NCBI GenBank assembly: GCA_021849295.1
Contig: JAJZTA010000011.1
Location: forward strand, 1 to 64,000
DNA length: 64,000 bases
Origin: Pseudomonadota bacterium
GTDB lineage: Bacteria > Pseudomonadota > Alphaproteobacteria > Micavibrionales > UBA2020
Reading direction: 5' to 3'
The notes under the pieces were generated by a model. It had not been told where the DNA came from, ran no database searches, and saw nothing but the letters and a program-made list of their open reading frames with translations. Position 1 is the stretch's first letter, and each line of letters begins with the position of its first letter. The position numbers and the translations under genes were made by a program. Shown piece after piece: positions 25,472-35,081 of the stretch.

Positions 25472-26937
25472 CCGACAACGATACCTGCTGCAAGATCCCC
25501 TTCCCCAAGCGCGTTTTCATCGCCTTCGCCGCGCTGGCTGGCGTGCGGCTCGCGGGCATGGTCCTCATCCCGCTCAACGAAACCACCGAAGCGCGCTACG
25601 GGGAAATGGCGCGCAAGATGCTGGTCTTGAACGACTGGGTGACGCTGTGGCACAAAATCGGCGTGCCGTTCTGGGCCAAGCCGCCGCTTTACGCGTGGCT
25701 GTCCGCGGCGTCGATGGGCATGTTCGGCATCAGCGCCTTCGCCGCGCGCCTGCCGTCGCTGCTCCTGTCCGCCGCGATGTGCTGGCTCGTCTATGACGCG
25801 GCGATGCGCCGCGAAAAAATAGAGGGGCTGCCGCAAGGCAGCGGCAAAACGGCGGGGCTGACCGCCGCGCTGGTGCTGGCCTCGTGCGCCGGATTCTTCA
25901 TCGCGGGCGGCACGGTGATGACCGACCCGTCGCTGGTCTTTTGCACCATGCTGGTGCAGCTCGCCTTCTGGCATGCGCTGCACGACGATAAAAACCCCGA
26001 GCTGTGGGCGTGGACGTTCTTCGTCGGCTGCGGCCTCGGCCTGCTGTCCAAAGGGCCTGTCGCGCTGGTGCTGCCGGGCCTGCCGGTCTTTTTCTGGGTT
26101 TTGATCCGCAAACAGTGGAAGCCCTTGTGGCAAAAACTGCCGTGGATCCGGGGCACGCTCCTCACCTTCGCCATCGCCGCGCCGTGGTATCTGATGGCCG
26201 AGCATCGCACGCCGGGCTTCTTGAAATATTTCATCGTCGGCGAAAACATCAGCCGCTTCCTCGACCCTCACTGGAAGGGCGATCTTTACGGCTTCTCCCA
26301 CGCCTTCCCTTATGGCACGATCTGGCTGTTCGCGCTCGGCGGCGTGTTTCCGTGGAGTCTGGTCGCGCTGAAATGGATCAAAACGCGTCTGAAAGACGAT
26401 GACGGCTGGATTTTATATCTCGCGCTGTGGAGCACGCTCAGTCTTGTCTTCTTCACCTTCTGCGCCAACATCATCTGGCCCTACATCCTGATGATGCAGC
26501 CGGGCTTCGCGCTGCTGTTCGCCGAATACGCCGTGCGCGAGGAGGGCTTCATGCGCAAGTTCGTTCCCATGACCGCGCTGGTGACGGCGCTTCTGGGCGC
26601 GGGCGCGATTTTCGGATTTCGCGCCTTTCCGCAGAAACTCGCCAACGATCAAGCGGACATCGTCGCGGCGTGGAAGATGACCCGCCCCGCCAAAGACAGC
26701 CGCCTCGTCTTCTGGAGCAACCGCATGGAGTTTTCAGCGGAGTTCTATTCCAACGGCCGCGCCGACGTCACCAACGACGCGTCCGCAGTTGAAAAACTGC
26801 TGCACGACCATACGCGCGACTGCATCATCACATACGCATACAACGAAGACACGCTGCCGCCAGACGTCCGCGCCGCCCTCCACGAAGTCACCCGCATCAA
26901 AAACCACCGCGGGACGCGGATATTGCTGTGTCAGTAG
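25468..26937 (+). CDS. ArnT-like lipid-linked sugar transferase (GT83/GT39 type)
   Basis: A 489-residue polytopic inner-membrane protein. The first periplasmic loop has ETTEARYGEMARKM, the acidic catalytic signature of ArnT/PMT-like enzymes, followed by GVPFWAKPPLYAWLSAAS and roughly ten membrane helices. ArnT-type enzymes move a sugar from undecaprenyl phosphate to lipid A phosphates in the periplasm. Its coupling to a deacetylase-flippase fusion suggests transfer of a free amino sugar. The soluble C-terminal part is about 100 residues. Confidence 0.88.
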   Translation: MTDNDTCCKIPFPKRVFIAFAALAGVRLAGMVLIPLNETTEARYGEMARKMLVLNDWVTLWHKIGVPFWAKPPLYAWLSAASMGMFGISAFAARLPSLLLSAAMCWLVYDAAMRREKIEGLPQGSGKTAGLTAALVLASCAGFFIAGGTVMTDPSLVFCTMLVQLAFWHALHDDKNPELWAWTFFVGCGLGLLSKGPVALVLPGLPVFFWVLIRKQWKPLWQKLPWIRGTLLTFAIAAPWYLMAEHRTPGFLKYFIVGENISRFLDPHWKGDLYGFSHAFPYGTIWLFALGGVFPWSLVALKWIKTRLKDDDGWILYLALWSTLSLVFFTFCANIIWPYILMMQPGFALLFAEYAVREEGFMRKFVPMTALVTALLGAGAIFGFRAFPQKLANDQADIVAAWKMTRPAKDSRLVFWSNRMEFSAEFYSNGRADVTNDASAVEKLLHDHTRDCIITYAYNEDTLPPDVRAALHEVTRIKNHRGTRILLCQ

Positions 26938-26997
26938 GATATACCGAGACCTTACCTATACTGTTTTTACATTAACGGTTTATTAAGGAGGGGGGGT

Positions 26998-27369
26998 ATG
27001 ATAAACGCCCGCGGGGAGAAGATCATGGATGGAAAAACGACGGTTATGGACTATCTCAATAGATCCTTAGACAAGATAGACATCAGAGCCACGATGACTG
27101 CCGGTCTTGGAATGCACCTTGTCGAGCCCTTGCCTTCAAACGGGATTTATTTCTATCGCAAAGAAAAGGAGTTCGATTTTCTGAACCCCATATCTATAGA
27201 TGAAATACGCAGGCTTGTGAAAGAAAATGAACACACCTTGGATCCGGGTGCTGTCAATGCTATTTTGCAGTTCAGTGAAGAGCTCACATCCGACATCAAC
27301 GAGGGCGCGGGATACATCCCGATGACGCAATACGATGCCGTTGCCCAATATCTCGGAGTGGATATTTAG
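26998..27369 (+). CDS. Hypothetical protein, lower-GC gene
   Basis: A 123-residue acidic cytosolic-looking protein of unknown family (segments DYLNRSLDKIDIRATM and AVNAILQFSEELTSD). The start has a strong AAGGAGGGGGG site. Its base composition is visibly less GC-rich than the flanking arnT-like and rlmN genes. Its stop is one base from the start of the next, frameshifted gene, so the two form a pair that may have been acquired together. Confidence 0.6.
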   Translation: MINARGEKIMDGKTTVMDYLNRSLDKIDIRATMTAGLGMHLVEPLPSNGIYFYRKEKEFDFLNPISIDEIRRLVKENEHTLDPGAVNAILQFSEELTSDINEGAGYIPMTQYDAVAQYLGVDI

Positions 27370-27370
27370 G

Positions 27371-28172
27371 ATGTATCCATACTTATTTGAAGAATTATGC
27401 CGCTGCATATACATCCCTCTGCCAACAGAGCCTTTGGAACCGATCAGCGCGGACTGTCCGCCCGAAGATGTCGCCAAGAGGCTCGATGCATTTTTTGACG
27501 ATATAACCAAAGGATATCCGAAAGACACAAGAGACTGGCTACTCATGATGTATCATGATGAACCTTACGTATGTCCTACAGCTCAGCTCTCCGAAAAAAA
27601 TCCATTTTGCGGAATGGCGCGTTGGTCTGGGAGAAGGTCCTCAAGCCAGCGCACACAGGATATTTATCGAACGTACCTTAGCTCCTTGCCCGATCGTAAA
27701 AAGGTTCTTGAAAATTCACGAAATTGCCGGTCATGCCGGGCAGGCGCACGAGCGTATTGCACAAATCGGTCTCTTGTCTTTTCTTATGACAGAGTTACCA
27801 ACGAAAGATTTCCATTTCTTTGCGGAACAAAGCGCTGCCCTGCCCGAAAAAATGCTGATCGATGCGTTGCCGGCGCGAATTATCGCCGCCGATCTGAAAA
27901 AAGGCGCAACGGATATGAAAGTTGCGGGCGCGTTCCTCAAAAACTTTATATGGAGTAAAAAATTCACCTATAGGGACTATAGTATGCTTTTGCACCGCAC
28001 ACCCGGACCTGGCATAGAGAACAAATTGGGCGCAGAGGAATATCTGATGCTTCGTAGACGCCGGGAAGTCAGAGCGTTCGATCTCCTGATGGAAGGAAGG
28101 GAAACAGGCGAGCGCAGTGACTATATAAGCCGTACCGGAAGGTTCGAAACGAGAAATCCGCCCTCCAAATAA
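27371..28172 (+). pseudogene. Interrupted gene of unknown function (frameshift at an A7 run)
   Basis: The frame that begins MYPYLFEELCRCIYIPLP reads naturally to about 27600. The sensible protein then continues in another frame (HFAEWRVGLGEGPQASAH onwards) to a stop at 28172. The switch falls at seven A residues, 27594-27600; removing one A joins the parts into one protein of about 266 residues. Past the run the first frame turns into Arg/Ser-rich nonsense. It may be a true mutation, phase variation, slippage or a sequencing error. No family recognised. The stop abuts the rlmN stop. Confidence 0.72.
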
Positions 28173-29306
28173 TCACTGTTCCGTCCTGCGCTTCCGCACG
28201 CTTTCCGATTTCAGCTGGCCGCAGGCGGCAAGGATGTCGCGGCCGCGGGGTTTGCGCACGGGGGCATCATAGCCCGCGCCCTCCAAAATACGCGCGAATT
28301 TTTGCACGCGGTTGTCGCTGGATGTCTCGAAGTCCGACCCCGCCCACGGGTTGAAGGGGATCAGGTTGACTTTGCAGGGGATGCCGTCCAGCAGTTTAGC
28401 GAGCGCATGCGCCTGATCGTCGCTGTCATTGACGTCTTTCAGCATCACGTATTCGAAGGTGATGCGGCGCTGTTCGCTTAAAGAAGGATAATTGCGGCAG
28501 GCCTCCAGCAATTCGGCCAAAGGATATTTTTTGTTGATCGGCATGATTTTCGAGCGCAGCTCGTCGTCCGGCGCGTGCAGGGAAATGGCGAGGTTGACGT
28601 TCAGCTCCTCCCCGCACTGCACGATCTGCGGCACGACGCCGGAGGTGGAAAGGGTGATGCGGCGTTTGGATATGTTGAGGCCGTCCGCGTCCATGCAAAT
28701 CTTCAACGCTTTTGAAACGTTGTCGTAGTTATAAAGCGGCTCGCCCATGCCCATCATCACGATGTTGGTGAGCTCGCGGCCTTCGGTCTGTTTCTCGCCG
28801 CTTTTCGGCCATTCCTCCAGCACGTCGCGGGCGTGCAAGATCTGTTGCAGGATTTCTTCCGCGCTCAAGTTGCGCACCAGCGGCTGCGTGCCGGTGTGGC
28901 AGAACCGGCAGGTGAGCGTGCAGCCAACTTGCGACGAGACGCACAAAGTGCCGCGCTTTTCCTCGGGTATGTAAACCGTCTCGACCAGTTGCCCGTCGGA
29001 AAGTTTCAGGAGCCACTTGATCGTGCCGTCGGAGGATTTCTGCTCCGCCGCGACCGCGGGGCGTTCGATCGTATATTTTTCCGTGAGCAGGGCGCGCAGG
29101 TCCTTGGGCAGGTTCGCCATGGCGGCGAAATCCTTCGCCCCGCGGTGATAGATCCAGTGCCAGACCTGCTTGGCGCGGAACTTGGGCACGCCCGCATCGA
29201 TCATCACCGCCTGCATCTCGTCCGGTGCAAGGCCGATGAGCGGCATCTGCCCCGCCGCGTTGAGGGCGGGGGCGGCAAAGCGTCCCGAATGCGAAGCAAG
29301 GCTCAT
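28173..29306 (-). CDS. rlmN: Dual-specificity RNA methyltransferase RlmN
   Basis: Radical-SAM enzyme that methylates C2 of A2503 in 23S rRNA and A37 of some tRNAs. The 377-residue protein has the CxxxCxxC cluster in [17 protein letters not shown], then [25 protein letters not shown] and NPWAGSDF. A catalytic cysteine lies near the end (DILAACGQL). Full family length. Confidence 0.97.
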   Translation of the reverse strand: MSLASHSGRFAAPALNAAGQMPLIGLAPDEMQAVMIDAGVPKFRAKQVWHWIYHRGAKDFAAMANLPKDLRALLTEKYTIERPAVAAEQKSSDGTIKWLLKLSDGQLVETVYIPEEKRGTLCVSSQVGCTLTCRFCHTGTQPLVRNLSAEEILQQILHARDVLEEWPKSGEKQTEGRELTNIVMMGMGEPLYNYDNVSKALKICMDADGLNISKRRITLSTSGVVPQIVQCGEELNVNLAISLHAPDDELRSKIMPINKKYPLAELLEACRNYPSLSEQRRITFEYVMLKDVNDSDDQAHALAKLLDGIPCKVNLIPFNPWAGSDFETSSDNRVQKFARILEGAGYDAPVRKPRGRDILAACGQLKSESVRKRRTEQ

Positions 29307-29318
29307 GATAAGAAAAGC

Positions 29319-29552
29319 TTAGCCAAGCACGACGGCCTGGATATGCCCTTTTTCATCAAGCAGCGCGTTGACGCGGCGTCCGCCGCGGTCGAAGTCGAGC
29401 GGCGCGCCCTGCATATGAACGCGCGCTTCGGCAAAGCCGGCCTTTTCGGCTTCGGTATGGAAATGCTGCTCGTTATAAAACTTGCCGACCATGCCGTTAA
29501 AGGCATCGGTAAGAACGCCCTTTTCCCTGTGCTGGTTTTTTTCGAATTTCAT
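29319..29552 (-). CDS. Small protein resembling the I78 peptidase inhibitor fold
   Basis: A 77-residue protein whose C-terminal half (DFDRGGRRVNALLDEKGHIQAVVLG pattern, about residues 53-77) matches the end of I78/AFLEI-type inhibitors (D-x-x-x-x-R-x-N-x-x-x-D-x-x-G-x-I). It lacks their disulfide cysteines and any signal peptide, so the assignment is tentative and the protein would be cytosolic. The start at 29552 has an AAGGAG site ten bases away. It is upstream of rlmN on the same strand. Confidence 0.55.
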   Translation of the reverse strand: MKFEKNQHREKGVLTDAFNGMVGKFYNEQHFHTEAEKAGFAEARVHMQGAPLDFDRGGRRVNALLDEKGHIQAVVLG

Positions 29553-29628
29553 GCGACATATACTCCTTACTTTATGTGCCAAAAATTGAGCACCATAACT
29601 AACCGATATGTATTTTTATGTCAATAAA

Positions 29629-29659
29629 ATTCTATATTCTATTGATTTTTATATAGAAT
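29629..29659. promoter_or_regulatory. AT-rich inverted repeat between divergent genes
   Basis: ATTCTATAT and ATATAGAAT are perfect 9-base arms separated by 13 bases, 17 bases upstream of kdsB. It could be an operator for kdsB or the divergent small gene. Nothing shows which protein would bind it. Confidence 0.35.
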
Positions 29660-29675
29660 ATGCAAAAATAGTAGT

Positions 29676-30416
29676 ATGAAGCCGATTATCATGATCCCCG
29701 CGCGCCTCGCCTCGACGCGCCTGCCGAACAAGCCGCTGGCCGACATCCACGGCAAGCCAATGATCGTCCATGTGATGGAACGCGCGCAAGAATCGAACCT
29801 CGGGCGCGTCGTCGTCGCCTGCGCCGAGCGGGAGATCAAGGACGCGGTCGAAAAGGCCGGCGGCGAGGCGGTGCTGACCGACCCCGACCTGCCCTCCGGC
29901 TCGGACCGCATCCTCGCGGCGCTCGATGTCGCCGACACGAAAAAGGAATTCGACGCCGTCATCAACGTGCAGGGCGACCTGCCGACGCTCGACCCGAGGC
30001 TCCTCAAAACCGCCTTCGACCTGCTGCAGAACATGGAAGTCTCGATCGGCACGCTCGGCGCGGTGATCACCAAGGACGCGGAAAAGACCAACCCCAACGT
30101 CGTCAAGGCCGTGGCGGAGATCGACCTCGCAGGCGGACAAAAGAAAGGCCGCGCGCTCTATTTCACCCGCGCGACCGCGCCCGCCAACGACGGCCCGCTG
30201 CTGCACCACATCGGGCTCTATGCTTACAAGCGCCTCGCGCTGCAAAGGTTCGTCGCCGCGCAGCCGGGCATTCTCGAACGCCGCGAGAAACTCGAGCAGC
30301 TGCGCGCCCTCGGACTCGGCATGCGCATCGACATCGCCGTCGCCGACACCGTGCCGCTCGGCGTCGACACGCCCGAAGATCTCGAGACCGCGCGGCAGAT
30401 GCTGCAAAAACAGTGA
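29676..30416 (+). CDS. kdsB: 3-deoxy-manno-octulosonate cytidylyltransferase
   Basis: Activates Kdo as CMP-Kdo for LPS inner core synthesis. The 246-residue protein begins [20 protein letters not shown], the nucleotide-binding signature. It has [24 protein letters not shown] and [16 protein letters not shown] as expected. The stop overlaps the GTG start of the following hydroxylase gene (GTGA), so the two are translationally coupled. Confidence 0.97.
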   Translation: MKPIIMIPARLASTRLPNKPLADIHGKPMIVHVMERAQESNLGRVVVACAEREIKDAVEKAGGEAVLTDPDLPSGSDRILAALDVADTKKEFDAVINVQGDLPTLDPRLLKTAFDLLQNMEVSIGTLGAVITKDAEKTNPNVVKAVAEIDLAGGQKKGRALYFTRATAPANDGPLLHHIGLYAYKRLALQRFVAAQPGILERREKLEQLRALGLGMRIDIAVADTVPLGVDTPEDLETARQMLQKQ

Positions 30417-31216
30417 TACAGCATTTTATTATACCCGCCCTTTTTATCCTGGCGGCATTCCTGCTCTATTATCCGCTCGAGCGCGCGACGGCCATCACGC
30501 GTTTCAGAAAAACGGACGCGGGTTATTTCCTCGACATGGAATACGCGCTGCTGGCCCTGCTGCTGGGGCCGCTGGTCTGGAAGATTTTCATACATACCGG
30601 ATTGCCATGGCCGGGCCTGAAGGCGGACGCAAGCCCGCATCTGCATGCCGCCGGAAAACATCTGCCCGCACTGCTCGGCTTTCCGCTGACACTGTTCGTC
30701 TATGACGCCGTCAACGCGGTGCGCCACCGCATTTTTCACATGCGGAGGCTCTGGGGTTTTCACAGCGTCCATCACAGCGCCGAAGACGTGAACTGGATTT
30801 CCGGCTTCCGCTTTCATCCCTTCGAAAGCGTCGTGACCATCATGATCCGCCTGACCGTTCTGGCGCTGCTCTATGCGACAGGCATCGCGAGCGCTGGCAT
30901 CGTGGTGGCCGCAGTGATTTTCATCTACTTTTACAATTCCTTTATCCACACCAACTGCCACTGGACGTTCGGACCGCTGCAACGCCTGCTCGCCAGCCCC
31001 GTCTATCACCGCTGGCACCATTCTCCGGATGCGGCGGCGATGGACAAAAACTTCGCCGGCATCTTTCCCGTCATCGACATGGCGATGGGCACATATTATA
31101 TGCCGCAAGACAGGCTGCCGCTGATCTCCGGCCTGACCGGCGGGCAAAACGGCTATCCGGAAAGCTTCTGGCGCCAGTGCGCCTACCCGTTCCGACGCGC
31201 GAAATCCGGATCATGA
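30413..31216 (+). CDS. Sterol desaturase / fatty acid hydroxylase family membrane protein
   Basis: A 267-residue integral membrane protein with the eight-histidine di-iron pattern of this superfamily: RHRIFH, HSVHH, HTNCH and HRWHH within hydrophobic surroundings. Such enzymes hydroxylate or desaturate lipids; the substrate is unknown. It starts with GTG overlapping the kdsB stop, which points to a role in outer-membrane lipid modification, but that is inference from position. Confidence 0.88.
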   Translation: MIQHFIIPALFILAAFLLYYPLERATAITRFRKTDAGYFLDMEYALLALLLGPLVWKIFIHTGLPWPGLKADASPHLHAAGKHLPALLGFPLTLFVYDAVNAVRHRIFHMRRLWGFHSVHHSAEDVNWISGFRFHPFESVVTIMIRLTVLALLYATGIASAGIVVAAVIFIYFYNSFIHTNCHWTFGPLQRLLASPVYHRWHHSPDAAAMDKNFAGIFPVIDMAMGTYYMPQDRLPLISGLTGGQNGYPESFWRQCAYPFRRAKSGS

Positions 31217-31235
31217 CGTATCTTCGAAAAATTCT

Positions 31236-32156
31236 TCAGGGCGCGACGGGGGCAGTCCGCGCGGGTTCGGGCCGCTGTTGGAGCGCGGCCCGTTTCTCGG
31301 CGGCGCGGAGGAGTTGCTCGTAAAAGCCGGCGACCTTGCCCGCGAGGGCCGTCTTGCCTTCCGCGTCCGGCGTGTCCCAGCCGGCGACCAGCTTTCCCGC
31401 GCGCTTATAGTCCGCGCACAAATCCAGAAACTGCCGCATCTTTGCGGCATCAGCGGGCCCCGCCTTGTCCGGCCAGGCATCGTTGAACGCATGGCGCAAA
31501 GGCCCGTATAATTCCTCTTCCGCCTTCGCCGCGTCGCGCGCGAGCTGATCTTGCTTTTTGAGCCCCAGCGCCGTCTTGATCCGCACGACGTTGCCCCGCG
31601 ACAGGTTTTCCACCGCGCCGCGATCGATCACGATGGGAATGCCGTCGGGAAACTGCGGCATGTTGACGGGCATCCGTCCGAAATTGACCGTCTGGCTATC
31701 CCAGAAACTCACCCCCTGTTTATTCAGGCGCTCTTGCAAAAAAGCGTTTTGTTCGTATGTGCCGCCGACGCGGCAGCCCGGACAAATCGTCACGATGGCC
31801 TCGCCGACGTCGAACGACGCCAGCGGCTGCAAAACCCACGGCGCGCCCTTGGCCTGCGCCCCGCCGCTCTCACCAAGATGTCGCTTGTCTTCCACGCGCA
31901 AGACCAGCCCGTAGCGCGACATGAAAACCAGCTGGCCTTCTGTTCCCGCGATAAATTCGTCTTTCTGTTCGGGCGGCGGCAGACCCAGCTTCCCGAAAAC
32001 ATCCAGAACATTTCTGACCGTTTTCTCGTCAAGCTTGTTGTACCTTGTCTTGCCCAGCAAATAATCGGTGAAAGGCGTTTCGGGAATACCGGATTCCTTT
32101 GTAACGACGCCGAAAGCGCCGAGCAGTTTTTTCTTGGTGTAGGAGAAGGCGGACAT
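31236..32156 (-). CDS. Hypothetical protein
   Basis: A 306-residue soluble-looking protein with no signal peptide or membrane helix. Notable segments are VTICPGCRVGGTYEQNAFL (a CxxC pair), MPVNMPQFPDGIPIVIDRG and a Pro/Ala-rich C-terminal end. No family recognised. It is convergent with the hydroxylase gene, with a 19-base gap. A divergent 175-base gap separates it from the small acidic gene at 32332. Confidence 0.65.
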   Translation of the reverse strand: MSAFSYTKKKLLGAFGVVTKESGIPETPFTDYLLGKTRYNKLDEKTVRNVLDVFGKLGLPPPEQKDEFIAGTEGQLVFMSRYGLVLRVEDKRHLGESGGAQAKGAPWVLQPLASFDVGEAIVTICPGCRVGGTYEQNAFLQERLNKQGVSFWDSQTVNFGRMPVNMPQFPDGIPIVIDRGAVENLSRGNVVRIKTALGLKKQDQLARDAAKAEEELYGPLRHAFNDAWPDKAGPADAAKMRQFLDLCADYKRAGKLVAGWDTPDAEGKTALAGKVAGFYEQLLRAAEKRAALQQRPEPARTAPVAP

Positions 32157-32331
32157 ATACTTCTACTTCTCTCCATTTTCGTATCACGCCATCATAGCAT
32201 AATAAAAGTTAAATTTTTACATATGAAAAAATAACGGGCAAATCTGCGCGGAAATTGAACTTTCCCGTGACCGTCCCGCTTATGCGTGTTAGGGTTGACG
32301 CGTATATAACTCTCAGGGGAGGACTTCACCC

Positions 32332-32532
32332 ATGGCCACACATGCCCACCTTGCCGCCAAACTGCTGCGCGATGCCGCGACGTTTTTCAGAAACGTTGGC
32401 GCGCAAAATCCGCCGCTGAAAGAGCAGATGGACGACAACGCCTCCGTGTACGACCAAGTGGCCGACCTCGTCGAGAACGACCCGATGGGCGAACTCGACA
32501 TCGGCGACGCCGAAGCCCCCGCCAAGGCCTGA
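32332..32532 (+). CDS. Small acidic hypothetical protein
   Basis: A 66-residue protein starting MATHAHLAAKLLRDAATFFR, with an amphipathic helical N-terminal half and an acidic tail (ELDIGDAEAPAKA). A long AGGGGAGGA site precedes the ATG. It is upstream of ftsK with a 114-base gap. No function can be assigned. Confidence 0.65.
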   Translation: MATHAHLAAKLLRDAATFFRNVGAQNPPLKEQMDDNASVYDQVADLVENDPMGELDIGDAEAPAKA

Positions 32533-32646
32533 AATTTTTTCCGTTTCCGTTCTTTTATAAAGCAGAATCCGCGGCTCTTTTCTTGAGATAAGCCGCCGCT
32601 GTGGTTATACTTGCCTTTAAAGGTACTCGGGGAGGGGAACGTTCGT

Positions 32647-35064
32647 ATGGCGCTTTTTTCGCATAAATCAGGCCGCAAGCTGCGTGTCAGAAAGCAGCAG
32701 CGTCCGCCGCTGCTGCCCGCCGCCGTGCAGGGCTTCATCGCGCGGCGCCTGACGGACGCCGCCGGCGCCGGCTTCACCGCGCTCGGCCTGTGTCTTGCGC
32801 TGTCCTTTATCAGTTTCAATCCCGTCGATCCGTCGTTCGACACCGCCGCGGTGCCGGGCGCGAAAATCCACAACCTCTTCGGCAGCTTCGGCGCGCACAC
32901 CGCGGACCTCATGCTGCAAACACTCGGCCTCGCCGCCTATCTTTTCTGCGGCGCGTTCATCGCCTGGGGATATCGCATCATTGCGCGCAAGCCGCTGTCG
33001 AATTTCAGCAGCAAAGTCACGATGCTGATCGTCGCGGTGCTCGCGGGCGCGGTCACGCTCGCGCGCATACCCGCCTTCGGCACATGGGACATCGGCGGCA
33101 CCGGCGTCAGCGCCTATCTCGGCGGCAGCGCGGGCGCGCTGCTCTTTTCCGGCATCGGCAACCACCTGCGCGGCTGGATCGGCGCGCCGGCGTTTATTTT
33201 CGTCGCGCTCTCCGCCTTCATGATCGCCTGCGTCAGCTACCTCTTCGCGCTCGGCCTCAGCTTCGGCGAATGGACGAAGATCATCTCGACGCTGCAGGGT
33301 ATCGCTTCCGCCACGCTGGACAAGACCGGAACCGCGCTGGCGCGCTTCAGGGACTGGCACAGCCGCAACACGACCGAACGCGCCGCTGCCGTGCGCCGCC
33401 CGCGCATCAGCCTGAAAACCGACACGCCGCCCGAACCCGCGCAGGATATGCCGCAAGCCGCCCCGCCCGCCGATGCGGGCCGTAAACCTCTTGTCGCCGA
33501 ACGCGCCGACAAAAAGAAAGCGAACGCCAAGGACACGCGACAGAAAAACCTCAACTTGCGCAACAGCGACGACGAGTGGAACCTCCCGTCGCTCGACCTG
33601 CTGGAAGACCGCGCCAACACCGTGGCGAAGCTCGACGAGGCCGCGTTGCAGAAGAACGCCGAGATGCTGCAATCGACGCTGCACGACTTCGGCGTCACCG
33701 GCGAGATTTTGAAAGTCAGCCCCGGGCCGATCGTCACCCTGTACGAAATGGAGCCCGCGCCGGGCACGAAAACATCACGCGTCATCGGCCTTTCGGACGA
33801 CATCGCCCGCTCGATGAGCGCGGTCTCGGTGCGCGTCGCGGTCGTGCCGGGCAAGAACGCCATCGGCATGGAACTGCCCAATGCAAAAAGAGAGACCGTG
33901 TTCTTCAAGGAAATGGCGGCCTCGCGCGATTACGAGAAGACCACCGCCTGCCTGCCGCTGGCGCTCGGCAAGAACATCTCCGGCGGCACGGTCATCGCCG
34001 ATCTCGCGCGCATGCCGCACCTGCTGGTCGCGGGCACGACCGGCTCGGGCAAATCCGTCGCCGTCAACACGATGATCCTCTCCTTGCTCTACAAGCTCTC
34101 GCCGGAGCAGTGCCGCTTCATCATGATCGACCCGAAGATGCTCGAGCTCTCCGTCTATGACGACATTCCGCATCTCCTCACCCCCGTCGTGACCGAGCCG
34201 CACCGCGCCGTCACCGCGCTCAAGTGGGCGGTGCGCGAGATGGAAGACCGCTACCGCGCCATGTCGAAACTCGGCGTGCGCAACATCGACGGCTTCAACG
34301 AGCGCGTGCAGGCCGCGCGCGCTTCCGGCGAAGTGCTGATGCACAAGGTGCAGACGGGCTTCGACGCCGACACCGGCAAACCGGTCTACGAAGAGCAGCC
34401 GATGTCGATGACGGAACTGCCTTACATCGTCATCATCGTCGACGAATTCGCCGACCTGATGCTCGTCGCGGGCAAAGAAGTCGAAAACGCCATCCAGCGC
34501 CTCGCGCAAATGGCGCGCGCCGCGGGCATCCATCTCATCATGGCGACGCAAAGGCCTTCCGTCGACGTCATCACCGGCGTCATCAAGGCGAACTTCCCGA
34601 CACGCATCTCGTTCCAGGTCACCAGCCGCATCGACAGCCGCACCATCCTCGGCGACAGCGGCGCGGAACAGCTGCTCGGACAGGGCGACATGCTCTATAT
34701 GGCGGCGGGCGGGCGCCTGACGCGCGTGCACGGGCCGTTCGTCTCCGACGAGGAAGTCGAAAAGGTCGTCAAATACCTGCGCCTGCAGGGCGCGCCCGAC
34801 TACATCGACGGCGTGACGGAAAGCGAAGAGGAACAGGGCGGCGATTCAGGCAGCTTCGGCGGCAGCGGCGACGATCTTTACGATCAGGCCGTGGCCATCG
34901 TCCTGCGCGACCGCAAGGTTTCGACCAGCTACATTCAGCGGCAGCTTAGCATCGGCTACAACCGCGCCGCAAACATTATCGACCGCATGGAAAAAGAAGG
35001 TCTCATCAGCGCTGCCAACCATGTCGGCAAGCGCGAAATACTCGTGGAGAATTACGGCACATGA
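32647..35064 (+). CDS. ftsK: DNA translocase FtsK
   Basis: An 805-residue septal motor that pumps DNA towards dif during division. Four N-terminal membrane helices (about 35-205) anchor it. A Pro/Ala/Lys-rich linker follows, then the RecA-like motor with Walker A GTTGSGKSVAVNT (near 463) and Walker B IIVDEFADLM (near 598). The C-terminal gamma winged helix (VSTSYIQRQLSIGYNRAANI) reads KOPS sites. The ATG at 32647 follows a GGGGAGGGG site; an upstream in-frame start is not supported. The shared ftsK-lolA neighbourhood is usual in alphaproteobacteria. Confidence 0.97.
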   Translation: MALFSHKSGRKLRVRKQQRPPLLPAAVQGFIARRLTDAAGAGFTALGLCLALSFISFNPVDPSFDTAAVPGAKIHNLFGSFGAHTADLMLQTLGLAAYLFCGAFIAWGYRIIARKPLSNFSSKVTMLIVAVLAGAVTLARIPAFGTWDIGGTGVSAYLGGSAGALLFSGIGNHLRGWIGAPAFIFVALSAFMIACVSYLFALGLSFGEWTKIISTLQGIASATLDKTGTALARFRDWHSRNTTERAAAVRRPRISLKTDTPPEPAQDMPQAAPPADAGRKPLVAERADKKKANAKDTRQKNLNLRNSDDEWNLPSLDLLEDRANTVAKLDEAALQKNAEMLQSTLHDFGVTGEILKVSPGPIVTLYEMEPAPGTKTSRVIGLSDDIARSMSAVSVRVAVVPGKNAIGMELPNAKRETVFFKEMAASRDYEKTTACLPLALGKNISGGTVIADLARMPHLLVAGTTGSGKSVAVNTMILSLLYKLSPEQCRFIMIDPKMLELSVYDDIPHLLTPVVTEPHRAVTALKWAVREMEDRYRAMSKLGVRNIDGFNERVQAARASGEVLMHKVQTGFDADTGKPVYEEQPMSMTELPYIVIIVDEFADLMLVAGKEVENAIQRLAQMARAAGIHLIMATQRPSVDVITGVIKANFPTRISFQVTSRIDSRTILGDSGAEQLLGQGDMLYMAAGGRLTRVHGPFVSDEEVEKVVKYLRLQGAPDYIDGVTESEEEQGGDSGSFGGSGDDLYDQAVAIVLRDRKVSTSYIQRQLSIGYNRAANIIDRMEKEGLISAANHVGKREILVENYGT

Positions 35065-35081
35065 AAAAGGGTGAAAAACGC

